From positions 4,774,001-4,838,000 of the forward strand of contig NZ_CP036289.1 of the NCBI RefSeq assembly GCF_007748115.1: a stretch of DNA of 64,000 nucleotides, given 5' to 3'. The DNA comes from Bremerella volcania (lineage in GTDB: Bacteria; Planctomycetota; Planctomycetia; Pirellulales; Pirellulaceae). Within the stretch, counting starts at the first letter, position 1. The number at the start of each line of letters is the position of its first letter. The notes beneath the pieces are model-generated. The model made no database searches and was not told the origin of the DNA. It was given only the letters and a program-made list of their open reading frames with translations. Position numbers and translations under genes: made by a program. This document shows, one piece after another, positions 26,221-33,597 of the stretch.

Positions 26221-27165
26221 ATGACCACATTACTCGATGAACCGCAGACCCAGCGGACCGTCTCGCCCAGTGAGCAACTGCGGACGACGATGGCAGCGGC
26301 CCGGCTTAGTTTCACCTGGCTGGGCGTGCGCAAGTCATTGACGTCAGCGCAGAAGAATCAGGCGGCTGACTCCTTCGGCGCGGAAGGGAAGTTCCTTTCC
26401 GCAGGGAAAAAGTTGCTCGACACATCACATCCGGCATTCAAAGCTGTCACGGCCATTCGCGGGCGTGCAGTCGCATACTGGAAAGGAGTGTCACTGCCGT
26501 TCCCGGAGCCAGGCATTCGATTGATTCGGCAGGACTCGATCACCGACTTTGATCAGCAGATAGCCGAGTTTCGGGAAGAACTGGACGAAGCAGTTGCGGA
26601 ACTCGACCGCCACTATGACGAGTTGAGATCACTCGCGCGGGAACGGCTTGGGGATCTGTTCGACCTCAGCGACTACCCGACGACATTGATCGGAATGTTC
26701 GCGATTGAGCACGATTATCCGAGTGTTGAGCCGCCGAACTATCTGCGGCAACTCAGCCCGGAGCTTTACGAGCAAGAATGTCGCCGCGTGCAGTCACGGT
26801 TCGATGAAGCCGCGCAACTCGCGGAGCAGGCATTCGTCGACGAACTGGCCCGGCTGGTTGATCACATCACCGAGCGATTGAGTGGTGAGCTGGATGGCAA
26901 GCCGAAGGTCTTTCGCGATTCCGCAGTCACCAATCTGAGCGAGTTCTTCGAGCGGTTCCGGGCGTTGAACGTCCGGTCAAACGAGGAACTAGATCAGTTG
27001 GTCGGTCGTGCTCAGCAGGTACTGGGCGGTGTGGAACCGCAGCAACTTCGCGACAACGGGGTGTTCCGGCAACAGATCGCCACTCAGCTTGCTGGGGTGC
27101 AGTCGTCGCTGGATGGCCTGCTGGTCGATCGTCCCCGCCGGAACATTCAGCGGCGACCGCGTTGA
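26221..27165 (+). CDS. Unknown cassette protein, 314 aa
   Basis: Starts at ATG 26221 with CAGGAG 8 bp upstream. The protein is helical and acidic, with long coiled-coil-prone segments (FDQQIAEFREELDEAVAELD, RRVQSRFDEAAQLAEQAF) and a C-terminal Arg-rich tail. I do not recognise a named domain. Similar proteins are, from memory, found beside DUF1257/AAA cassettes in planctomycetes, but I cannot name the family. It may be a structural or regulatory partner of the AAA ATPase upstream. Confidence 0.6.
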   Translation: MTTLLDEPQTQRTVSPSEQLRTTMAAARLSFTWLGVRKSLTSAQKNQAADSFGAEGKFLSAGKKLLDTSHPAFKAVTAIRGRAVAYWKGVSLPFPEPGIRLIRQDSITDFDQQIAEFREELDEAVAELDRHYDELRSLARERLGDLFDLSDYPTTLIGMFAIEHDYPSVEPPNYLRQLSPELYEQECRRVQSRFDEAAQLAEQAFVDELARLVDHITERLSGELDGKPKVFRDSAVTNLSEFFERFRALNVRSNEELDQLVGRAQQVLGGVEPQQLRDNGVFRQQIATQLAGVQSSLDGLLVDRPRRNIQRRPR

Positions 27166-27176
27166 AGGAGGTCGAA

Positions 27177-27422
27177 TTGCGCCTGCTCATTGAACCTTCC
27201 GGCAACTGTCGCTGCGTTTATTCAGAGGCGATTGATGTCCGGCAGATCGGCGAAACCAGCATCCGCCGTGGTTCACATGTTGAACCGACGGCGGATGGTC
27301 AATGGACCGCTGATCTCTCACCCGTCAACGGTCCGGTTCTTGGTCCGTTTTCGACTCGTTCCGAGGCACTCGACGCCGAAGTGGAATGGTTGCTCGAAAA
27401 CTGGCTGACGCCGGACGAGTAA
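27177..27422 (+). CDS. Small unknown protein
   Basis: 81 residues from TTG 27177, chosen because AAGGAGG at 27165-27171 is 5 bp upstream; the longer frame from 27162 would place that site inside the gene. It begins LRLLIEPSGNCRCVYSEAID and includes GRS...HVEPTADGQWTADLSPVNGP, a compact beta-rich composition, then an acidic end. No family recognised. It follows the 314-residue protein by 11 bp and is probably co-transcribed. Confidence 0.6.
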   Translation: MRLLIEPSGNCRCVYSEAIDVRQIGETSIRRGSHVEPTADGQWTADLSPVNGPVLGPFSTRSEALDAEVEWLLENWLTPDE

Positions 27423-27453
27423 CGACAACCTGATCTCAGCCTCGCAGCGTGCG

Positions 27454-27494
27454 GGGCGGCTGTATCTCAACGGCCGCCCTGTGTTGGGCGGTCG
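27454..27494 (+). promoter_or_regulatory. Two mutually exclusive leader hairpins
   Basis: GGGCGGC (27454-27460) can pair with GCCGCCC (27473-27479). The same downstream arm, as CGGCCGCCC (27471-27479), can instead pair with GGGCGGTCG (27486-27494) with one G-T. A TTCTACCTTTTT tract follows. Overlapping alternative stems before a T run are the layout of a transcription attenuator for the gene at 27522. The controlling signal is unknown. Confidence 0.5.
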
Positions 27495-27521
27495 TTCTAC
27501 CTTTTTCCAGGGACTGAATGA

Positions 27522-27743
27522 ATGACCCAACAAGAGATTGATCACGCCGTCTGCGTGGCGACTGGTGACACACTGTGTGACATTCGCCGTATTGGATTCA
27601 GTATTGCTGACCCCCTCGAAGTGAACTTCGATCCCGAACCTGACGACCTGCCTCCCAACATCATTGATTGGGACCAGCTGGAACTGGAACGCAACTTCGC
27701 CATGTACCCCATGCGTCGCGATCGCCGACGTTGGGCTGCCTGA
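27522..27743 (+). CDS. Small acidic unknown protein
   Basis: 73 residues, MTQQEIDHAVCVATGDTLCD at the start, an acidic Pro-rich centre (DPEPDDLPPNIIDWD) and a basic end RRDRRRWAA. No family recognised. Downstream of the alternative hairpins and overlapping the next start by one base. Such short proteins recur near this kind of cassette, but nothing in the sequence gives a function. Confidence 0.55.
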   Translation: MTQQEIDHAVCVATGDTLCDIRRIGFSIADPLEVNFDPEPDDLPPNIIDWDQLELERNFAMYPMRRDRRRWAA

Positions 27744-27970
27744 TGGCAGCAGGTAACGATCCCAAACGCCGACAACTCGATGAGTTCTATGCGAGCTACA
27801 CCGTGTTCGTCGGCGTGCTTTGTTTTGCCGCATTCTTTCTGCTTGGTTGGGAGATCATCCTCACTTGGATCTTCTTCCGGCCTGGAATGCGGCTCTTTCA
27901 TGACGTGATGACCGATTCGCCGGTGTCACGTCCACCACCAACCCAACACAAGAGGAGGTGCCGTGATTGA
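27743..27970 (+). CDS. Small membrane protein
   Basis: 75 residues from ATG 27743, which shares one base with the previous stop (TGATG). One or two hydrophobic stretches (YTVFVGVLCFAAFFLLGWEI then ILTWIFF) predict a membrane span with a short basic C-terminus. No family recognised. It overlaps the clamp-like gene by 8 bp, so it belongs to the same transcript. Confidence 0.55.
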   Translation: MAAGNDPKRRQLDEFYASYTVFVGVLCFAAFFLLGWEIILTWIFFRPGMRLFHDVMTDSPVSRPPPTQHKRRCRD

Positions 27971-29327
27971 ACTCACCCGCAAACAGATTCATCTCATCCG
28001 CTCAACGATTCGGCAGGCCCTTGGAATCACCTCATCGCGTCGGGCACCGAATGTCACGTTTCGAGCAACTCCAGTCGGGCTGTTGATTCAGTCCTTCTCG
28101 GACAACATCGCGGTTGAACATCGCATCGAAGGCGATTTCCGCCCCAGCGTTATCACGTTGCCCTATGAAGCGCTACAAGCCTGCGAAGGCAAACGGAACG
28201 ATCAAGTCGGCATCCAGCGCGATGGTGACACGATCACAGTTCAATGGCTCGATGGCGGCATTCCCCAAACCGCTCAGTACAACCATGCCGAGCCGGTCGA
28301 AGTTCCCGAAGCACCAACAGAACTCACGGGCATCGACCGCGAGTTTATCCCGGCGATGGCGGAAGCCGTCGCAACGACCGACAACGAATCGTCGCGTTTC
28401 GCGTTGAGCTGCGTCCGACTGCGCGGCTCGGACGGCCAGATTGCCGCCACGGACGGACGTCAGGCATTGATGTACTCGGGATTCTCATTCCCTTGGGATG
28501 ACGATGTTCTGGTTCCCGCCACGAAGGCGTTCAGCTCCAAAGCCTTCAGCAACGCAGTCCAAGTGTCGATTGGGCATTCCGACGACTGGGTTTCGATCCA
28601 GGCAGACAACTGGACGCTGCATCTGAAGATCGAGAAGGACGCTCGATTTCCCAACATGGACGATCATGTTCCGGCTGTCGATGCCGCCACATCCACAATG
28701 ATCCTCGCCGATACGGATGCCGAGTTCCTGACTCAAGCCTCCCGAAAACTCCCGGCTGCTTCGGAGTTCAATGCGCCGGTCACTGTTGACCTCAATGGCT
28801 CGGTTGCGATCCGAGCCAAGAGTGCTGACCAGGACATCGGGACAGAACTCGTCCTCAGTAACTCGCAACGCTCGGGCGAAGAAATGCGATTCAACACGAA
28901 TCGTGATTATCTCCGTCGGGCGGCGTCGTTGGGGTTTCGGCAGATTTATCTGCAAGCAGCGGAAGCCCCCGCATTCTGTCGTGACGACCGTCGCTCATAC
29001 ATCTGGGCATTGCTCGGAAAAGACGGCGCGATCACTCCAGACGCAACGCTCACTCGCATCGAGTCGCCATCCGATCCACCAAAACCATCTCCACAAAGAA
29101 GGACCACGATCCCCATGCGAAACACGAAACGTCCCACATCAACCCGATCCCGCGCTGACAAACCCGCCAGTGTGTTGGCGAAGGCGGAGGCTCTGCGTGA
29201 TTCGCTCAGCGTGGCTCTGACTGACACTCGCGAATTGATCTCCGTGATCAAAGCGAAGCGGAAACAGAACCGGCTCGTCGAAACGACACTTCGTTCGCTC
29301 AAGCAACTGGAGAACATCGGCGCGTAA
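27963..29327 (+). CDS. Sliding-clamp-like (DnaN-fold) protein with C-terminal coiled-coil tail
   Basis: 454 residues, starting at GTG 27963 after a good AGGAGG. Residues 115-350 read like DNA polymerase III beta-clamp domains: FIPAMAEAVATTDNESSRFALSCVRL, GQIAATDGRQALMYS, WVSIQADNWTLHLKI and DARFPNMDDHVP, the last resembling the FPDY-type segment of DnaN. The N-terminal 110 residues fit another clamp repeat. After about 375 an Arg/Pro/Thr-rich linker leads to a helical tail (SVLAKAEALRDSLSVAL), which DnaN lacks. The housekeeping clamp would lie elsewhere. This copy could tether the RecB-like nuclease or an element polymerase to DNA. Assignment is by motif resemblance only. Confidence 0.65.
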   Translation: MIELTRKQIHLIRSTIRQALGITSSRRAPNVTFRATPVGLLIQSFSDNIAVEHRIEGDFRPSVITLPYEALQACEGKRNDQVGIQRDGDTITVQWLDGGIPQTAQYNHAEPVEVPEAPTELTGIDREFIPAMAEAVATTDNESSRFALSCVRLRGSDGQIAATDGRQALMYSGFSFPWDDDVLVPATKAFSSKAFSNAVQVSIGHSDDWVSIQADNWTLHLKIEKDARFPNMDDHVPAVDAATSTMILADTDAEFLTQASRKLPAASEFNAPVTVDLNGSVAIRAKSADQDIGTELVLSNSQRSGEEMRFNTNRDYLRRAASLGFRQIYLQAAEAPAFCRDDRRSYIWALLGKDGAITPDATLTRIESPSDPPKPSPQRRTTIPMRNTKRPTSTRSRADKPASVLAKAEALRDSLSVALTDTRELISVIKAKRKQNRLVETTLRSLKQLENIGA

Positions 29328-29357
29328 TTCACGCGCGTCATTCATCACACACTCTCG

Positions 29358-29394
29358 GCCCGGTCTCATCCACGGATGATGCCGGGCTGTTTTC
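29358..29394 (+). terminator. Leader hairpin before gene 29421
   Basis: GCCCGG (29358-29363) pairs with CCGGGC (29382-29387), and an inner CATC/GATG stem (29367-29370 with 29375-29378) closes on CACG, followed by TTTTC. It sits 13 bp before the CAGGAGG site of the next gene. Like the two leaders upstream, it would work as a terminator or attenuator. Confidence 0.6.
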
Positions 29395-29420
29395 TTACTC
29401 ACCAATCAGGAGGCATCCAT

Positions 29421-29897
29421 ATGCCCGTACAGATCAATATCGGCCTCAACAAGAAGGTTGGCGAGGCCAACTACGGCAGTCGCGGCGCGTCGGTCAATCT
29501 GGAAGTAGAACTCGATTCGGGAATCATTGAGGACCCGGATCGCTTGCGAAGTCAGATTCACAAGCTGTTTGGACTCGCTCGTGATTCGCTCAATGCCGAA
29601 CTGCATCAGGATGACAACCAGCACTCCACTAATGGTCATCACCGTAACGGTAATGGCCAGGCGAATGGCAACGGTTACTCCCACCGCTCAAACGGAAACC
29701 GTTCCTCGAATGGTCGCGGGGCAACCCAAAGTCAGGTGCGAGCCATCACCGCGATCGCTAACCGCAATCGGATTGACCTCGCTCCGTACCTCCAGCAGCA
29801 CGGAGTTCAAGCTGTTACAGATCTGAGTATCGGCGATGCGAGCGCGTTGATCGACGAACTGAAAGGCCAGCCAGCGGGGAACGGAGGCCGTGGATGA
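29421..29897 (+). CDS. Unknown protein preceding RecB-like nuclease
   Basis: 158 residues from ATG 29421 with CAGGAGG 6 bp upstream. Residues 1-65 are a compact domain (MPVQINIGLNKKVGEANYGS and IIEDPDRLRSQIHKLFGLAR). About 70-105 is a disordered linker of repeated Asn, Gly, Ser and His. The last 50 residues form a helical domain (ATQSQVRAITAIANRNRIDL then APYLQQHGV). This layout, folded N-part, NGN-rich linker and small C-domain, looks like a flexible DNA- or partner-binding factor. It overlaps the nuclease start by 4 bp, so the two proteins probably work together. Confidence 0.6.
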   Translation: MPVQINIGLNKKVGEANYGSRGASVNLEVELDSGIIEDPDRLRSQIHKLFGLARDSLNAELHQDDNQHSTNGHHRNGNGQANGNGYSHRSNGNRSSNGRGATQSQVRAITAIANRNRIDLAPYLQQHGVQAVTDLSIGDASALIDELKGQPAGNGGRG

Positions 29898-30712
29898 TCG
29901 CAGTTTCTCAACAACCACGTGCCGCGCCAGTTGTCCAGCGGGACTATGTTAGCTTCTCGGCGATCAGTACCTACCAGCAATGCCCGCTTCGGTTTTACTT
30001 CCACTATATCGAAGGTCTTGAGGAACCGTTCGTAGCAGCCAGTCTTGCTCTCGGCGGCGCAGTTCACAGCGCTGCCGAATACCACTTCAACCAGCTGATG
30101 TGCGGCAACTCACCGCCGGATCACGACACGCTGCTCGACGCATTTTGGGACAACTGGAAGTCTCGCACGGAGACAGCCGACATTCGGTTTGGCAAACAGG
30201 AGGACATCGACTCGATCGCCAAAACTGCTGATCGGATCATTGCTGCATTTCGAGAGAGCGACATAGCGAAGCCAAAAGGCAACATCGTCGGCATCGAGGA
30301 AGAACTCCGTAAAGAACTCATTCCGGGGATGCCTGACATCCTGGGACGAGTCGATTTGATCGTGGAAAGCGACGAGGCTCTGACCATCACCGACCTAAAA
30401 ACCGCACGGACACGGTGGTCAGCTGTGCAAGCCGAGAGATCGGGTGAGCAGTTGATGTTGTATGCCGCGCTCGCGAAAGACTTCGCGCCCGAGAAGCCGA
30501 TTCGGCTAGAGTTCGCCGTAATCACGAAAGCCGCCAAACCAACCGTTGATACGTTGCCGGTAACTTTCAACCAGCAACGCGTTGGCCGAACAAAGTCAGT
30601 GATGCAACGAGTCTGGCGGTCCATCCAGGACGGACATTTCTATCCGTCGCCCTCACCAATTTCGTGTCCCAGCTGTCCGTATCGCGGACCCTGCGATGCG
30701 TGGCAGGGATAG
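29894..30712 (+). CDS. RecB/Cas4-type PD-(D/E)xK nuclease with Fe-S cysteines
   Basis: 272 residues. The start YVSFSAISTYQQCPLRFYFH carries the first cluster Cys (C30), and the end SCPSCPYRGPC gives C258, C261 and C267: the four-cysteine [4Fe-4S] layout of AddB/Cas4-type nucleases (PF12705). The catalytic core is visible: ALGGAVHSAAEYHF, GRVDLIVES with Asp near 150, TITDLKTAR with the DxK near 166, and the QLMLYAALA helix. It would cut or resect single-stranded DNA ends. The upstream 158-residue protein and the clamp-like protein are likely partners in a repair or element-replication module. Confidence 0.85.
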   Translation: MIAVSQQPRAAPVVQRDYVSFSAISTYQQCPLRFYFHYIEGLEEPFVAASLALGGAVHSAAEYHFNQLMCGNSPPDHDTLLDAFWDNWKSRTETADIRFGKQEDIDSIAKTADRIIAAFRESDIAKPKGNIVGIEEELRKELIPGMPDILGRVDLIVESDEALTITDLKTARTRWSAVQAERSGEQLMLYAALAKDFAPEKPIRLEFAVITKAAKPTVDTLPVTFNQQRVGRTKSVMQRVWRSIQDGHFYPSPSPISCPSCPYRGPCDAWQG

Positions 30713-30764
30713 TCGTTGTTTCCAACATAAAAACACTGAACACCAACAAGAGGAACCGCCGAAT

Positions 30765-30902
30765 ATGGAAGCCGTTGTAACTCTCGCCGTTGCTTTGGGC
30801 ATCGGTTATTGGGCATACAAAGCCGGAAAGCGGAACGGCTCGAAGGCCGCATTCACAGTCGGCTGGCGTCGCGGACGTGCGCGCGGCCGAAGGAACGCTT
30901 GA
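30765..30902 (+). CDS. Tiny membrane-anchored basic protein
   Basis: 45 residues from ATG 30765, preceded by AAGAGGA. One hydrophobic helix (AVVTLAVALGIGYWAYKAG) is followed by a strongly basic tail ending RRGRARGRRNA. No family known. It lies 52 bp after the nuclease on the same strand and is the last visible gene of the cassette. It could be a real small protein, but its size keeps this uncertain. Confidence 0.45.
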   Translation: MEAVVTLAVALGIGYWAYKAGKRNGSKAAFTVGWRRGRARGRRNA

Positions 30903-31250
30903 CTCTAGCTACCGCCAATTCGTGGGTTGCTTCATACGATCGTTGTGAAGTACCTGCGACAGCCGTAGAATAACCATTCGACAATTTGTCAATCAAACTC
31001 ATACGAGGACCGCCTATATCGCGTAGTTCGCCGATCCATACAACTTGATTCGACGCGTTGCGTCTGTGCTTGCTTCTCCAGAAATCGCCAGCCTGAGTCC
31101 TCGGACTCTTGTATCCAACGAGGCAGTCACAAGGTGCCGCGCTCCCCGAAAGGGGAGCGTCGGGCTTTGTGCTGTTCGTTGGTTCCCTCTGGCGAGGGTC
31201 TGGAGAGCGGCCTTAGTTTCGGCGCTCCTCCCTTTCTTTTTGGGGACCAC
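30903..31250. other. Intergenic stretch with perfect GC hairpin
   Basis: No gene is seen. At 31141-31158 the sequence GCTCCCC-GAAA-GGGGAGC forms a perfect 7-bp stem with a GAAA tetraloop. There is no T run directly after it, so it is not a simple terminator. The distance to ATG 31251 leaves about 90 bases, so it is probably a structured leader of the pentapeptide gene. Confidence 0.4.
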
Positions 31251-32276
31251 ATGACAGCAATCACAAATCTCGAAGGCGAAATCCTTCACGAATACGACGG
31301 CGAATCACTCTCAAATTCCTTCCTTGGCAACAAGTACTTGCGGGGAGCCCAACTCGCAGAAGCTGACCTGAGCGGTGCAGACCTTCGCGATGCAAAGCTC
31401 ATGGACGCCGATCTCAGCGGAGCAGACCTGACTGGGGCTAAACTCGATGGCGTGGACTTGTCCAGGGCCAATCTCGCAGCAGCGAAATTCGACGGGACTT
31501 CCCTGGCAAACGTGATCTTCACGGAAGCGAACCTCCAGAACACATCATTCAGGTCATGCGAGCTGGATGGATGCCAGTTCCAGTCAGCAGACGCAACTGA
31601 ATCCAACTTCAGTGAAACCAAGCTCACGAACTGCAATTTCGAGAGCGCCAAAGCTGAACGATCCTGTTTCGAGAACGCGACCATGAGTTGGGCCGGTATG
31701 GCAGCTGATGGTGCCACCTTCTCAAACGCCAATTTCAACTCAGCACAATTCCATGGTGTTTCGCTGAAGCACGCAGACCTATCGGGGGCCACGTTTGTAG
31801 ATGCCGACATACTCGGGCCTGTCGTAACATTGGCCAACCTTCGAGACGTCGACTTTTCCCAAGTACGGCGTCTGGAAAACATGTTTGTCACGTCGTTGCG
31901 ATCTGATGACTCGAAGGGCTACACATGGCCGCCGAGCGAATTTGGTTTTGATGAAGCCCCTGGTCCACACTTCGACAACCAAACTTACTGGCCACCCGAC
32001 ATCCGGTTTCCACGACGTCGTTTTACTTGGAAGGTTCCTCTGCTCCTTGGGTTCATACCGGGAATTATCCTGGCTCAGCTTGGAAGCTGGACTCTTCCTG
32101 AAGAAGTTGGCGGTGTTCTCTTCGGATGGCGTCTTGAGATCGGTCTTGCGTGTGCCGCACTGGCAGCTGCTTGGGAAGCCGGTCAAATGGTGAGAACAAA
32201 TTCGTTGATTACTTCGCAGCCAGATATTTACTTCAGCGGTGCTGGCTCGAAGCGACGATCATTCTTCAGCGAGTGA
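31251..32276 (+). CDS. Pentapeptide-repeat membrane protein
   Basis: 341 residues from ATG 31251 (the frame is open further upstream but lacks family-like sequence). About residues 27-205 are pentapeptide repeats of the A(D/N)LXX kind (LSGADLRDAKLMDADLSGAD), which fold into a right-handed square beta helix. After a loop, a hydrophobic pair (KVPLLLGFIPGIILAQLGSW and FGWRLEIGLACAALAAAW) forms a membrane anchor near the C-terminus. Members can mimic DNA or scaffold proteins, but most are uncharacterised. It could be a cargo gene of the element. A strong terminator follows directly. Confidence 0.85.
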   Translation: MTAITNLEGEILHEYDGESLSNSFLGNKYLRGAQLAEADLSGADLRDAKLMDADLSGADLTGAKLDGVDLSRANLAAAKFDGTSLANVIFTEANLQNTSFRSCELDGCQFQSADATESNFSETKLTNCNFESAKAERSCFENATMSWAGMAADGATFSNANFNSAQFHGVSLKHADLSGATFVDADILGPVVTLANLRDVDFSQVRRLENMFVTSLRSDDSKGYTWPPSEFGFDEAPGPHFDNQTYWPPDIRFPRRRFTWKVPLLLGFIPGIILAQLGSWTLPEEVGGVLFGWRLEIGLACAALAAAWEAGQMVRTNSLITSQPDIYFSGAGSKRRSFFSE

Positions 32277-32285
32277 ACCTTCAGT

Positions 32286-32330
32286 AGCCCCGCCGTCCGC
32301 GTACGTGCGGTCGGCGGGGCTTTGTTGTTT
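32286..32330 (+). terminator. Rho-independent terminator
   Basis: AGCCCCGCCG (32286-32295) and CGGCGGGGCT (32312-32321) form a 10-bp perfect stem over a 16-base loop, followed by a T-rich run. It ends the transcript of the pentapeptide-repeat gene. Confidence 0.85.
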
Positions 32331-32335
32331 CTTTT

Positions 32336-33597
32336 AGCTATTGTTGAGTATCCGAAAGAAGAATGCTGCGGAAACCTTGCTCCGCGATGCTACGACGGGC
32401 AGCAGGATCTGGCCTTTGACATCAGCTTGAGACTCAGTGAATCATGCACCGATTGTGACATGTTGGATGCTTGTAGACTTCCGCCAGCGGCCGTGCCGGA
32501 AACAGCCAGTTGTCTGATCTTGGTTGGTTCCTATTTACCGCGCGAGGTTGCCCGAATCGTACAGAAGACCAACATTGGCCTGCCGTCCAACTGCGAACGA
32601 GCCTTCCCTGTCGAGGTGTCTTCCAACCTGACCGTGCCCCTTGCAGTGTGAGAGCGCAATCGGCTGCCAGTTTACCCTGGCGATTTCACCACGATTGCCC
32701 CTGACGCGTCACTTGAAGTATTTCGACCAACACTTTTCCTCCTCCCGAAGCGGGCACCACCCTTCGCGGCTCGATTCATTCGCGAGTCAAAACCGCGGCC
32801 CTATGTCGAGACGCTAATTGTCCCAAGCAGGGCGTGCATACAAAACCATGCTGACACAGCTCCACAGAGTCGCGGCGCCCATTGTGAGTTGGTTTTTGAT
32901 GGTGCGAAACGAATGGGTGACCGAATCGCAACTCGCTAAACCGTTGTTGGGATTGAGGTTACCAAGCCTGTTTGGCGATCGCTGGATTGCAGGTGCCGCC
33001 GTGAGAGCTCACAAACCCATCCAAACTACCAATGGAATCCACAAAAACGACGACTCGTGCTGGTTGAGAACGTCGTTTATCGCAATAGAGGGCCTGCCGT
33101 ATCTCGACATGGGCCGAGTTACCAACGCGTACTTGGTCTTTCACTTCGGCGGCTCGCTGCGGTGCTTTGGAGCATCCTGGTCGCCTTGCATCGTTTGCAC
33201 ACCCTCGCCACACGCTCCATCGTTCGCCCTGCCTTCCGCAACTCGCGGCGTAACTGTTCGAGGCGGCTCGCCGCCAACGCCTCGTGTGGAGTCTCCGTTC
33301 CTTTGTCTCGCGGCTTCGATGCTTCTCGCGGCAGACGTGGAAGTGACTGGATCAGTGGCGGTTCTTTCTGTTTGTTCTTCTGCGGCGGCGTCGCCGAGCG
33401 CAAGCGAGGCGTGCGACGCCCGCAGTGTTTGGTATCGTAGATACCGTAGTGTCGAAAGAGGAGTTGTAAGTCGTTGCCATATTTTGGGTTGCAGCGTTCA
33501 CTCTGAGTTCACTCTGTCGATTTGTGTGAATTTTCTATGACTAACAATGGAAATGTGTGAATTTGAGACCCTAATCTTGCACGATCCGTGAACTCAG
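32336..33597. other. 1.26-kb stretch without convincing genes
   Basis: Open frames on both strands are short or have unnatural composition, and none resembles a known protein. Before 33597 there are direct repeats: TTCACTCTG at 33497 and again at 33508, and TGTGTGAATTT at 33523-33533 and 33554-33564. The stretch may be regulatory or degenerate DNA. Confidence 0.5.
33431..33445. promoter_or_regulatory. Inverted repeat, possible operator
   Basis: GGTATC-GTA-GATACC is a perfect 6-bp inverted repeat with a 3-base centre. It sits among direct repeats in an otherwise gene-poor stretch, 150 bp beyond the 3' end of the HTH gene at 33598. A dimeric regulator such as the XRE protein at 35214 could bind it. 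Chance occurrence is possible. Confidence 0.35.

Noticed and set aside
32818-33540. Plus-strand 240-codon frame in the gene-poor stretch
   Set aside because: No domain-like pattern, poor ribosome site, and an unnatural mix of Ser, Ala and Cys in the second half.
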